Under the pieces are notes generated by a model. That model did no database searches, was not told the origin of the DNA, and saw only the letters and a program-made list of their open reading frames with translations. From the NCBI GenBank assembly GCA_017962445.1, contig JAGCVI010000035.1, positions 1 through 41,853 of the forward strand: a stretch of 41,853 bases of DNA, read 5' to 3'. Below are positions 1 through 7,915 of the stretch, piece after piece; position 1 is the stretch's first letter; each line of letters opens with the position of its first letter. The stretch comes from Bacteroidales bacterium. GTDB lineage: Bacteria; Bacteroidota; Bacteroidia; Bacteroidales; P3. A program made the translations under genes and the position numbers.

Positions 1-2655
1 GATGAGTGTGGTGTTCTGGTTTATGTTGACGTTCATCGTCAGAGTGCTGTCAACACCATGCAATGCCGCTGCGGTCAGCGTGACGGTGGCGGCGCCGCTG
101 GTGGCAAAGGAGTGTCCGTTCCATTGCAGAGGCGCGTCGTTTTGGCAGATGGTGCTGTCGGCGCTTGCCGTAACGTTGCGCCACAGGTGAAGGTTGACAT
201 GTATCGAGCTGTCGCAGCCTGCGGCGTTAGGTATTGTGACGGTGGTGGCCAGCGATGCATACAGAGGACCGTTGTTTGAAAAACTGGCCAATGTGTAGTT
301 ATTGCCGTTGAAGAGATAGGGGAGCTGGTTCTGTATCAGAGTATCGTTCCATGCCGAACTGCTGTTGCGCAACACGTGGATGTTCATTGTCAGTATTGAG
401 TCTTCGCCGTGTGAGGCATGTAGGCCTATAGTGGCAAGATTGACGGTGACAGTGCTGTCGGTGGTGAAGGTCCGGCCGTTCCAGTGCAGCGGCAGCATGT
501 TCTCGCATAATGTGCTGTCGGCCGAAACCGTCACATTCCTCCATACATTGAGAGTTAAATGGATGGTGCTGTCGCAACCATATGTGTCGGTCAGTATTAT
601 GGTGTGGTTGCTTACCGTATCGTTGAACTGCTGGCCTCCAAAGGTGAACGGCAGGCTGTTCTCCACTATTGTCGTGTCGACTGTCGTTGTGTTGGGAGGC
701 AGCACGGTGAGGTAAAGCGTGCGGTTGAGTAGTAAGCTGTCGCGTGTGTATATGCCAGAAGCTGTCAGTACGGTGTCGAACAGGGTGTAGGTCTCTCCGT
801 TGCAGATAGTGGCGTATACCGTGTCGTAATAGGCACAATGGTTGGCGACGAGAATTTGTTGCGATAGTGTGTCTGTACATGTGCCGTTGCCAAGGGTGGC
901 TACCAGCTGCACGGTGTGAGGTCCTGCCTCAAAGGCGTGGATGGGATTGTTGACCGTAGATGTGGTGCCGTCGTCGAAAATCCAGATGACACCTTCGCAG
1001 GGGAGGTTGGTGAGCTGTTGGTGTGCATTGTCGTGGCTGATAACGCTGTTGTTGAGCAGCTGCACATTGGTCATGCAACCCACGGTGTCGCGCATTTCGT
1101 AGGTGAACAGTGCCGTCGGGTAGCGTTCGCCTGCTATGGCGACGAGGTCGAAGGAACAGTTGGAGCCCGCAGGGGCACCGATGAAGTGCAGCGAGCAGTG
1201 GTATTCGCCGGCTTGGGTGACATGAAGTGAACGTTGGGTGGACAGAGTGACAGACGGTGCAGTCGATTTGTACCAGCGGTATGAGAAACCATCGGGAGCG
1301 GTGAATGTGTTCTCCACAACATTGCCGCAGTTCGACGAGCTCAGGCTCTTGAAGGTGCAGTCGAACACAAAGTAGGCGTAGCCGAAATGTCCGCTGCGGT
1401 TGCAGTCGTAGGTGGTCAGCTTTATGTAAATGGTCTGTCCGTGCAGCTGCGAGAGGTCGACACCGACGGTGGTCCAGTCCTTCCACAGATAGTTGCCGTA
1501 AGAGTTCCAGCCCAGATTGACATTCGAGATGAAATTTGCCGAATAACATGAGGCGTCGATTTCCAAGCCGTCCTCGTCGAGAATCTGGAACTTGAAGCGC
1601 GGCTGTTCGTTTGGCGTGTGGTTGGGGTTCTCCAACACGGCGGCGTATTTCATAATCAGCAGGTCGCTTTTAATCGTGTCCACCGTGTACTCGTAGGTTA
1701 TGCTTTCCGCCTGGCTGCCGGTCAGCCAGTTGCCGAGCCTCACCGATGCGTCGAAGCCCGGAGGGACTGTCTTCAGCCCATAGTTGGTGTTCTGGTCGTA
1801 TTCGTTCAGGTTGGTGTGCACAGTGTGGCGCGACGATGCGCTCTCGCTGCCGTAGTCGATGACACCAATATTCTGATCGGGGTTGGTGAAAGTGCCATAG
1901 CGTGCTGTCACGTGACATGAATTCAGGTTTGTGTAGTTGATGCAGCCATCGACCTGTCCGCAGGGTGTGGTGAAATTGTATATCGCTGAGCCGCAGAAAG
2001 CCGTCGAGTCGCTCGCGTTGTTCAGAATGCGGAAAAAATAGGTCGTCTCGTAATCCAATCCTGTTATGAAGACATTCGGTGTGCTTGTGGTGATACTGTG
2101 GTCGAGGTTGAGCACATCTGTGCCGTATTTCACTATCCACGACGTTGTGCTGGTGGCATCATTCCATGATATTTGTATTGTCGAGTCGCTTATGTTGCTC
2201 ACCACGTTCTGGACCCACAGCGGGTTGTTCGAACATTGGGTTGTGGCTGTCAGTTCGAAGCCGCTTCTCACCACCGAGCCGTCGGAGTAGAAGTTGATGG
2301 TAATGTATGAGCCTGTTGAAGTGACATTGATATTGCCGGTGCCTTTGAAGGTGCCGAGTAATGTCGAGCTTGTGCTGCTGCCGTTGTATATGTTAATCCT
2401 GTCGCAGCACGACTCAGTGTTGTAGCTACCTGTAATGTTTATTGTCTGGCCTGATAGAGAGTGCAGTACAAGGGTTCCGTTGCAGTAGTTTGAGTAGTTG
2501 TTGTTCGCTCCGGCATGGTCGTAGATGTTGCAAGTCACCCCAGGTGTCACTGTTCCTGTCGAGGAGCCAGAGTAGGGGACGGTGTAGGTCTGTGCGTTGG
2601 TGTAACCCGACACAACGAGAACAAACATCATTAATCCAAGCCAGAGCTTTTTCAT
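1..2655 (-). CDS. Large secreted CUB/FN3/PKD adhesin-like protein, C-terminus beyond the window
   Basis: The frame is open from an ATG at 2655 to the left edge, giving 885 codons with no stop, so the C-terminus is missing. Residues 1-22 form a signal peptide. Residues about 36-138 resemble a CUB domain (CCDRINIYNG core), about 145-232 an FN3 domain, and about 512-598 a PKD domain (WIFDDGT...HAFEAG). From about residue 690 a repeat of roughly 120 residues begins, with the recurring elements GCDS[ST]IH, WRNVT.SADST and PL.WNG. Large multidomain proteins of this kind in Bacteroidales are usually exported by T9SS and displayed on the cell surface; the sorting domain would be outside this window. 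The gene starts 21 nt after the MscS gene on the same strand and may share its transcript. The ligand is unknown. Domain calls are by eye. Confidence 0.85.
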   Translation of the reverse strand, partial: MKKLWLGLMMFVLVVSGYTNAQTYTVPYSGSSTGTVTPGVTCNIYDHAGANNNYSNYCNGTLVLHSLSGQTINITGSYNTESCCDRINIYNGSSTSSTLLGTFKGTGNINVTSTGSYITINFYSDGSVVRSGFELTATTQCSNNPLWVQNVVSNISDSTIQISWNDATSTTSWIVKYGTDVLNLDHSITTSTPNVFITGLDYETTYFFRILNNASDSTAFCGSAIYNFTTPCGQVDGCINYTNLNSCHVTARYGTFTNPDQNIGVIDYGSESASSRHTVHTNLNEYDQNTNYGLKTVPPGFDASVRLGNWLTGSQAESITYEYTVDTIKSDLLIMKYAAVLENPNHTPNEQPRFKFQILDEDGLEIDASCYSANFISNVNLGWNSYGNYLWKDWTTVGVDLSQLHGQTIYIKLTTYDCNRSGHFGYAYFVFDCTFKSLSSSNCGNVVENTFTAPDGFSYRWYKSTAPSVTLSTQRSLHVTQAGEYHCSLHFIGAPAGSNCSFDLVAIAGERYPTALFTYEMRDTVGCMTNVQLLNNSVISHDNAHQQLTNLPCEGVIWIFDDGTTSTVNNPIHAFEAGPHTVQLVATLGNGTCTDTLSQQILVANHCAYYDTVYATICNGETYTLFDTVLTASGIYTRDSLLLNRTLYLTVLPPNTTTVDTTIVENSLPFTFGGQQFNDTVSNHTIILTDTYGCDSTIHLTLNVWRNVTVSADSTLCENMLPLHWNGRTFTTDSTVTVNLATIGLHASHGEDSILTMNIHVLRNSSSAWNDTLIQNQLPYLFNGNNYTLASFSNNGPLYASLATTVTIPNAAGCDSSIHVNLHLWRNVTASADSTICQNDAPLQWNGHSFATSGAATVTLTAAALHGVDSTLTMNVNINQNTTLI
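335..2655 (-). other. Domain layout of the truncated adhesin
   Basis: This entry marks the part of the adhesin whose domains can be read. The CUB-like region is encoded at about 2240-2550, FN3 at about 1960-2220, and PKD at about 860-1120. The two clearest repeat boundaries, each beginning with a GCDS motif, lie near 572 and 215. They are about 360 bp apart, which gives the 120-residue period. Confidence 0.55.
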
Positions 2656-2676
2656 TTCCTGTACGGTTACTTGTTG

Positions 2677-3696
2677 TTATGCTTTCCCATCTTTCAGGTG
2701 AACGTCCATCTGCGGGAATGGGATAGGTATGCCGTTGGCATTGAATGCCTTGTAGATGTTCTCACGGATGCGCATCCATACGGTCCAATAGTCTTCAACC
2801 TTGACCCACACCCATATAGACCAGTTGACAGAGCTGTTGCCCAGTTCGCTGACACAAGTCTTGGGTATCGGATCTTTAAGTATCAGTTCGTCGTCGTTGA
2901 TCACCTGCATTATCACCTCGCGAACTCTGTCGCTGTCGGTGCCGTAGGCTGTGCTGGCTATTATGTCGAGGCGTATCACATTCTCCTTGGTGTGGTTGAT
3001 AAGCGATGTCGTAGCCAGGTCGCTGTTGGGCACAATGATTATGCGGCCGTTGAATGGACGGATGATAGTGTGGAAGATATGAATGTCGCGCACATAGCCT
3101 TTGTAAGAGCCGCATTCAATATAGTCGCCCACCTTGAATGGTTTCAGCAGCAGGATAATGACGCCACCGGCGAAGTTCTGCAGGGTGCCCTGCAAGGCCA
3201 TGCCTATGGCGAGACCTGCAGCACCGAGGATGGCGATGAACGATGTGGCTTTTATGCCGATGATGTCCATAGCCATGATTATCAGCATCACCTTCATCAG
3301 GATGTCGACAAGCGAAGTCAGGAATCCCTTCAGAGAAGGCTCTGCTTCACGTTTGTCGAGTACCTTTGTGAGTGTCCTTTTGAGCAGCTTGATAAGTTTG
3401 AAGCCGATCCAGAGAACGATGATGCAGCCGATTAGTTTTGGCAGAAAGGCTACCGTCATGTCGACAAACGACGAGAGAGCGTCCTTGAGGAGTGTATTTT
3501 CGCCGGTTATGATTCCTTTGACATCGGATACGCTCATGTTCTTGATACTGTCTCCAATAGTCTGACGAGTGCTGTCGAAGGCTGCTACCTCGGGAGGTAC
3601 GAGGTTTTTTAATGAATCGGATATACTATTATCGCTCAAAGCTTTAGCAGTTTGAGCTGCAGCGGCTGTATTAGTATTTGCGTCTAATAATATCAT
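2677..3696 (-). CDS. MscS-family mechanosensitive ion channel
   Basis: The 339-residue protein has the small-conductance mechanosensitive channel architecture. After a polar N-terminal region (about 1-75) come membrane segments around 77-105 and 125-150. These are followed by the Gly/Ala-rich pore helix (AAGLAIGMALQGTLQNFAGG) and the conserved VGDYIE entry into the cytoplasmic beta domain. The family releases solutes through the inner membrane during hypo-osmotic shock. Length is slightly above E. coli MscS because of the N-terminal extension. The adhesin gene follows after 21 nt on the same strand. I could not find a clear TAnnTTTG box upstream. The first Met was kept; a few residues of uncertainty remain because the extension is poorly conserved. 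Confidence 0.93.
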   Translation of the reverse strand: MILLDANTNTAAAAQTAKALSDNSISDSLKNLVPPEVAAFDSTRQTIGDSIKNMSVSDVKGIITGENTLLKDALSSFVDMTVAFLPKLIGCIIVLWIGFKLIKLLKRTLTKVLDKREAEPSLKGFLTSLVDILMKVMLIIMAMDIIGIKATSFIAILGAAGLAIGMALQGTLQNFAGGVIILLLKPFKVGDYIECGSYKGYVRDIHIFHTIIRPFNGRIIIVPNSDLATTSLINHTKENVIRLDIIASTAYGTDSDRVREVIMQVINDDELILKDPIPKTCVSELGNSSVNWSIWVWVKVEDYWTVWMRIRENIYKAFNANGIPIPFPQMDVHLKDGKA

Positions 3697-3868
3697 TAGT
3701 TTGGGTATTTTCTTATTATATTTAATTCTATAAACAACGCACGAATTATTTATTTATTATACAATACTATAAAAAAAACAACACAATAAAAAGAGCATTG
3801 GTGAGTTAACTAGATATATTATAGCAGTAAAAAGGTCTATATTTAAAAACCATCAAACCTTTCATTGT
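3697..3868. other. AT-rich divergent intergenic region
   Basis: This 172-bp region separates the divergent MscS gene and secreted-protein gene. It is very AT-rich. The only promoter-like sequence I see is TATATTTA just before 3869, one base off the Bacteroidota -7 consensus. No gene is visible. Confidence 0.5.
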
Positions 3869-4651
3869 ATGAGAAATACTATTCTGACAATCTGCTTTTT
3901 GCTATTGATGGGTATTTCTGAAGGACGGTGCTCGGTTTTTCGCGTAGAGACAGGCGAAGGCGTGACGTTGACAATGCAGCTGCCCGACGGAAAAACTGTG
4001 AATACTGGCGAGATTGTCGAAATTGTGCAGACTGGATCATTCAAACTGATGGCAATTGTGAATGCGCCGAATCGAGGGATGGATACCCTATGGGGAGGTT
4101 TTGAATATGAGGGTTATGAGGATTCTGTCGTTGTCAAAGTGAGTCGCAGTGTGGAGAAAAGGCATGGGATGAAAGACAGCGTTGTATTTTGCTATTTCCA
4201 GATTGTCAGCTACCTGCCTGCTGAAGAGGGCGTTGAATTGGAGCGAGACATCCTTTACCCCGCAGGCAATCCTTCTTTCAAACTCGTCAACCACAGCACC
4301 AAAACAGTTTACGGCTATTGGCGTCCAGACTATCTGTGGGGATCTCTTCAAGTGCTTTCCGATGGACAGCCTCCGATGGGCTTGGGAGCTCGGATTGACT
4401 TCAATTTTATTGACAGCGAGCCTTGTGCACCGGGTGGAACCAAAGATGCCACCGTGGGCAGTTTCGGAATGTATGATTATGACTCCGGAACAACGCATCT
4501 ACTGCCGGCTGGCCGATATCGGTATATGTTAAGATATTCTACTGAGAAAAAAAGTCGGGGACTGCCGAAGGTTCGTGAAGCCAACGGCTTTGAATGGTAC
4601 TATTCGTGGCAAAAATGGCACGTGCAGACCTGCGAGTTCGAGGTGAAGTGA
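3869..4651 (+). CDS. Secreted protein of unknown function
   Basis: The 260-residue product begins with a signal peptide (MRNTILTICFLLLMGISEGRC, mature part from about residue 21). The rest is beta-rich, with alternating hydrophobic residues and many aromatic residues (YGYWRPDYLWG, FEWYYSWQKW), which suggests an immunoglobulin-like or lipocalin-like periplasmic or surface protein. I do not recognise a named family. It stands alone on the plus strand, divergent from MscS. A weak -7-like TATATTTA lies about 30 nt upstream of the ATG, and an imperfect hairpin terminator follows. Confidence 0.75.
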   Translation: MRNTILTICFLLLMGISEGRCSVFRVETGEGVTLTMQLPDGKTVNTGEIVEIVQTGSFKLMAIVNAPNRGMDTLWGGFEYEGYEDSVVVKVSRSVEKRHGMKDSVVFCYFQIVSYLPAEEGVELERDILYPAGNPSFKLVNHSTKTVYGYWRPDYLWGSLQVLSDGQPPMGLGARIDFNFIDSEPCAPGGTKDATVGSFGMYDYDSGTTHLLPAGRYRYMLRYSTEKKSRGLPKVREANGFEWYYSWQKWHVQTCEFEVK

Positions 4652-4678
4652 TTCATTGATTTTAGGATAAAAACAAAA

Positions 4679-4722
4679 CAGGCCACCATGGTTGCATGGC
4701 GACCTGTCTGCTAATATTTTTT
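4679..4722 (+). terminator. Imperfect hairpin and T-run after the 3869-4651 gene
   Basis: An approximately 14-bp stem with two mismatches (ACAGGCCACCATG against CATGGCGACCTGT) is followed within ten bases by TTTTTT. This fits a rho-independent terminator for the upstream plus-strand gene. Confidence 0.6.
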
Positions 4723-4772
4723 CCTCTGTGGGATTATTCTCGACCGCGGGGACGCTTTATCCCTCTGTGGGA
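4723..4772. repeat. 11-bp direct repeat CCTCTGTGGGA, two copies
   Basis: CCTCTGTGGGA occurs at 4723-4733 and again at 4762-4772, separated by a GC-rich spacer. It lies immediately left of the DUF1015 fragment. It may be debris from whatever event created the fragment. No function is assigned. Confidence 0.4.
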
Positions 4773-4781
4773 GGACCCGCG

Positions 4782-5217
4782 CTAGCAGAGCTCGTGGATC
4801 ACGAGGCCGGAGCGCAGCTTGGGCTCAAACCAGGTGGTCTTCGGGGGCATGATGTTGCCGGTGTCGGCAATGTCGATGATCTGCTTCATGCTCACGGGAT
4901 AGAGGGCGAAGGCGACCTTCATCTCGCCGTTGTCGACGCGGCGTTTCAACTCGCCGAGGCCACGGATACCGCCGACGAAGTCGATGCGCTTGTCGGTGCG
5001 GAGGTCCTTGATGCCGAGTACCTTGTCGAGAACGAGGTTCGAGAGGATGGTGACATCGAGCACGCCGATGGGATCGTTGTCGTCGAAGGTGCCGGGCTTG
5101 GCGGTCATCTTGTACCAGTGGCCGTCGAGGTACATGCTGAACTCGTGCAGCTTGGCGGGCTTGTAGATGTCGGTGCCCATATCCTGAACGTCGTAGCTTT
5201 CGCTGACAACGGCAATT
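4782..5217. repeat. Direct repeat copy A (3' third of the DUF1015 gene)
   Basis: About 97% identical by hand to 6638-7072 and in the same orientation. With copy B it brackets the Fic gene. Confidence 0.9.
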
Positions 5218-5279
5218 CCGTGCGCCTTGTCCAAAAACCATAATTGCGCACGCAAGCGCGTAAAAAATCTTAAACACAC
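4782..5279 (-). pseudogene. Truncated second copy of the DUF1015 gene 3' end, fused to unrelated upstream sequence
   Basis: Reading leftwards, codons from about 5217 to the stop at 4782 encode about 144 residues nearly identical to the last third of the complete DUF1015 protein at 6638-7903. My hand alignment finds about 14 base differences in about 435 bp. Eleven are silent. The remaining three alter two codons (Pro versus Ala, Val versus Ala). Similarity stops abruptly at 5217 on one side and exactly at the stop codon on the other. The first 21 residues (MCLRFFTRLRAQLWFLDKAH) have no counterpart in DUF1015. The fragment lacks the N-terminal two thirds, so I treat it as a remnant that is unlikely to be functional. 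Confidence 0.85.
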
Positions 5280-5288
5280 AAAACTTTT

Positions 5289-5328
5289 AACCCATGCTCA
5301 TGATTATCACCAATCATGAGCATGGGTT
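5289..5328. terminator. Perfect 17-bp inverted repeat with 6-nt loop
   Basis: Arms 5289-5305 and 5312-5328 (AACCCATGCTCATGATT and its exact complement) flank the loop ATCACC. The T/A-rich flanks on both sides would suit a bidirectional terminator. No plus-strand gene ends nearby, so it may instead be the relic of a lost minus-strand gene end or a protein-binding palindrome. It lies between the DUF1015 remnant and the Fic promoter. Confidence 0.6.
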
Positions 5329-5402
5329 ATTTTAAATACAATCCCGTTTCTCCAGGACATCACCGAAGGACCGCCGAAGGATTGTCAATGAAAGAATGTT
5401 TT

Positions 5403-5460
5403 TGCGGAGAAAAAAGTTATTATTCTCCGCAAAAATGCGGAGAATAATTCATATATTTGC
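5403..5460 (+). promoter_or_regulatory. Fic gene promoter with palindromic operator candidate
   Basis: The nonamer TGCGGAGAA appears three times in alternating orientation: at 5403-5411, inverted at 5423-5431 and direct at 5436-5444. The last two form a 13-bp perfect inverted repeat (5419-5431 / 5436-5448, loop AAAA). Directly after it lies TATATTTG (5453-5460), a perfect match to the Bacteroidota -7 box. This box is only 4 nt before the ATG at 5464, so the transcript would be leaderless or nearly so. The Fic protein ends in a winged-helix domain, so autorepression at this palindrome is a reasonable inference. Confidence 0.65.
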
Positions 5461-5463
5461 CGC

Positions 5464-6576
5464 ATGAATTATTGTGGTAAAAATGCCATATATATATGGC
5501 AAGATGCTGATTGGCCTAAATTTAGGTGGAATGATTCACGAGTGTTACCCCTCTTAAATTCGGTGCAAGAACGCCAAGCAAGGCTGCTTGGGATGCTTTC
5601 GGCATTGGGTTTCGACTTACAAAAACAAACTGCACTGGAGTCGATGACCGAGGACGTGGTGCGTTCGTCGGAAATAGAAGGAGAACTTCTCAACCGGGAC
5701 TCTGTGAGGTCGTCAATTGCCCGCCATCTGGGTGTCACTTTGCCGTCAGCTGGCAGTAGTAACCATTACACTGAGGGCATTGTGCAGGTGGCAGTCGACG
5801 CTGTGAAGAATTGTAATATGCCGCTCGACAAAGAGCGTCTATTCAACTGGCATGCCGCATTGTTCCCGACGGGACGCAGTGGCATGTACCGCATCACCGT
5901 TGCCGATTGGCGACAGGGAGAGGAACCCATGCTGGTAGTATCTGGCGCCATGGGGAAAGAACGAGTACACTACGAAGCTCTGCCGTCGTCTGTTGTTCCA
6001 CGCGAAATGGACAGGTTTATGCAATGGTTCAACGGTGATCAACCTGCCAATCAACTGCTGAAAGCCGCTGTGGCACATCTGTGGTTTGTGGCGGTGCATC
6101 CATTCGACGACGGCAATGGGCGTTTGACACGCACCTTGACAGATATGCTGATTGCACGAGGCACAGGTATGCAATGTTATAGTGTCTCGGCGGAAATACT
6201 TAAAAGTCGTAAAGACTATTACGCCATACTGGAACGTACAACGTGTGGCGATATGGATATTACAGAATGGCTGCTATGGTTTCTTCAACGGATAGAAGCC
6301 GCCATTATCACTTCAGAGCAGAGCCTTCGTGGGGTACTGCGTAAGACTGAATTCTGGAACAGCCATGCCGACACCGAATTCAATGAGCGTCAACGGAAGA
6401 TTATCAACCGCCTGTATGACGGGTTTGAAGGACCTCTGACCAGTAGCAAATGGGCCAAGATATGCCATTGTTCTCCCGACACGGCATTGCGTGACATCAC
6501 ATCGCTAATAGAAAAGGGTGTGCTTGTAAAAGCACCATCTGGCGGACGTAATACTCACTATACACTTGCTGACTAA
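5464..6576 (+). CDS. Fic-family adenylyltransferase with DUF4172 N-terminus and C-terminal winged helix
   Basis: This 370-residue protein would transfer AMP (or another nucleotide group) to hydroxyl side chains of target proteins. Its N-terminal 85 residues match the DUF4172 type (YIWQDADWPKFRW, then RQARLLGMLSALGF). The inhibitory motif [S/T]xxxE[G/N] is present upstream of the Fic core as SSEIEG at residues 68-73, making it a class II, self-inhibited Fic protein. The catalytic motif HPFDDGNGR is intact at 212-220. Residues about 315-370 look like a winged helix-turn-helix. Family members of this layout are known as single-gene, self-regulated AMPylators. The gene lies alone on the plus strand between two copies of the DUF1015 3' end, which suggests insertion. 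A strong hairpin terminator follows. The target is unknown. Confidence 0.93.
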   Translation: MNYCGKNAIYIWQDADWPKFRWNDSRVLPLLNSVQERQARLLGMLSALGFDLQKQTALESMTEDVVRSSEIEGELLNRDSVRSSIARHLGVTLPSAGSSNHYTEGIVQVAVDAVKNCNMPLDKERLFNWHAALFPTGRSGMYRITVADWRQGEEPMLVVSGAMGKERVHYEALPSSVVPREMDRFMQWFNGDQPANQLLKAAVAHLWFVAVHPFDDGNGRLTRTLTDMLIARGTGMQCYSVSAEILKSRKDYYAILERTTCGDMDITEWLLWFLQRIEAAIITSEQSLRGVLRKTEFWNSHADTEFNERQRKIINRLYDGFEGPLTSSKWAKICHCSPDTALRDITSLIEKGVLVKAPSGGRNTHYTLAD

Positions 6577-6579
6577 AAC

Positions 6580-6620
6580 AAAGAAACAAGGACATCCATT
6601 GGGGTGTCCTTGTTTCTTTT
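6580..6620. terminator. Bidirectional hairpin terminator between Fic and DUF1015 genes
   Basis: Arms 6580-6597 and 6602-6619 pair over 18 positions with one G-T wobble around the loop ATTG. The outer part is A-rich on the left and T-rich on the right, so it can terminate both converging transcripts. Confidence 0.85.
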
Positions 6621-6637
6621 ATGCATAAGTCTGTCGA

Positions 6638-7072
6638 CTAGCAGAGCTCGTGGATCACGAGGCCGGAGCGGAGCTTGGGCTCGAACCAGGTGGTCTTCGG
6701 AGGCATGATGTTGCCGGTGTCGGCAATGTCGATGATCTGCTTCATGCTCACGGGATAGAGAGCGAAGGCGACCTTCATCTCGCCGTTGTCGACGCGACGT
6801 TTCAGCTCGCCGAGGCCACGGATACCGCCGACGAAGTCGATGCGCTTGTCGGTGCGGAGATCCTTGATGCCGAGTACCTTGTCGAGGACGAGGTTCGAGA
6901 GGATGGTGACATCGAGCACGCCGATGGGGTCGTTATCGTCGAATGTGCCAGCCTTGGCGGTCATCTTGTACCAGTGGCCGTCGAGGTACATGCTGAACTC
7001 GTGCAGCTTGGCGGGCTTGTAGATGTCGGTGCCCATATCCTGAACGTCGTAGCTTTCGCTGACAGCGGCAAT
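6638..7072. repeat. Direct repeat copy B (inside the intact DUF1015 gene)
   Basis: This is the matching segment within the complete DUF1015 gene. Similarity to copy A ends at 7072 (AGCGGCAAT followed by unrelated bases) and at the TAG stop at 6638. Confidence 0.9.
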
Positions 7073-7903
7073 GAACTGCTCCTTGGTGAGGCCGTTGAGA
7101 TCCTTAACAACGCGGTTGTAGTCAATGATGTTCAGCTGGTTGTCGGGGAAGATAACGGTCATGAAGTAGTTGTACTCTTCCTTGCCGGTGTGATGGGGGT
7201 TCTGCTCTTTCTTTTCCTGTCCCACGAGTGCGGCGGCGGCGCTGCGGTGGTGGCCGTCGGCGATATACATGGCGGGAACCTGTTTGTCGAACAGCTCGAC
7301 GAGTTCAGCAATCATAGCCTTGTCGTCGATAACCCAGAAGCGGTGGCCGAAACCGTCCTCTTTGGCTACGAAGTCGTAGATGGGTTTCTTGGCGGTGACG
7401 CTGGCGACGATTTCGTCGATGCGTTTTACGGCAGGATATGCGAAGAATACGGGTTCCACGTTAGCGTTGGTGATGCGGACGTGTTTCATACGGTCTTCTT
7501 CCTTGTCCTTGCGGGTCAGCTCGTGTTTCTTGATGACCTTGTTGACATAGTCCTCGCTGTAGGCGCAGGCCACGATACCGTACTGCCACTTGGCGTTGGC
7601 ATCCTTGGGATTCATGCTCTGGGCATAGATGTAGAGTTTCTCCTCCTCATCCTTGACCAGCCAGCCGAGGTCTTTAAACATGTTGTAATTCTTGACGACC
7701 TGGAGGTACACTTCGGGCGAGTGCTCGTCGGTGCCTTTGGGCAGGTCTATCTCAGCCTTGGTGACGTGCAGCAGGCTGTAGGGGTTGCCCTCGCACTCCA
7801 CGCGGGCCTCTTCGCTGTTCAGCACGTCGTAGGGACGCGAAGCCAGTTTCTCGACAATGTCCACCGGGGGGCGGAATCCTTTGAACGGTTTGATAATTGA
7901 CAT
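6638..7903 (-). CDS. DUF1015 family protein
   Basis: The 421-residue protein has full family length and typical DUF1015 blocks: KPFKGFRPP with SRPYDVLN near the N-terminus, HELTRKDKEEDRMKH near residue 130, and DGHHRSAAA near 245. The reaction is not something I can assign from sequence. From memory the family often sits near serine biosynthesis genes in Bacteroides, which is suggestive only. The start lies 12 nt after the preceding small gene, so it is the last gene of a three-gene operon with 7916-8254 and the DUF5674 gene. Its last third is duplicated at 4782-5217, which raises the possibility that the present 3' end was delivered or exchanged by recombination. Confidence 0.92.
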   Translation of the reverse strand: MSIIKPFKGFRPPVDIVEKLASRPYDVLNSEEARVECEGNPYSLLHVTKAEIDLPKGTDEHSPEVYLQVVKNYNMFKDLGWLVKDEEEKLYIYAQSMNPKDANAKWQYGIVACAYSEDYVNKVIKKHELTRKDKEEDRMKHVRITNANVEPVFFAYPAVKRIDEIVASVTAKKPIYDFVAKEDGFGHRFWVIDDKAMIAELVELFDKQVPAMYIADGHHRSAAAALVGQEKKEQNPHHTGKEEYNYFMTVIFPDNQLNIIDYNRVVKDLNGLTKEQFIAAVSESYDVQDMGTDIYKPAKLHEFSMYLDGHWYKMTAKAGTFDDNDPIGVLDVTILSNLVLDKVLGIKDLRTDKRIDFVGGIRGLGELKRRVDNGEMKVAFALYPVSMKQIIDIADTGNIMPPKTTWFEPKLRSGLVIHELC

Positions 7904-7915
7904 GGTGTGTTAGTT

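Noticed and set aside
6650-7900. A 416-codon plus-strand open frame antisense to the DUF1015 gene
   Set aside because: It is the mirror of a strongly biased minus-strand gene, its protein is Val/Leu/Asp/His-rich shadow sequence, and the minus frame has clear DUF1015 motifs.
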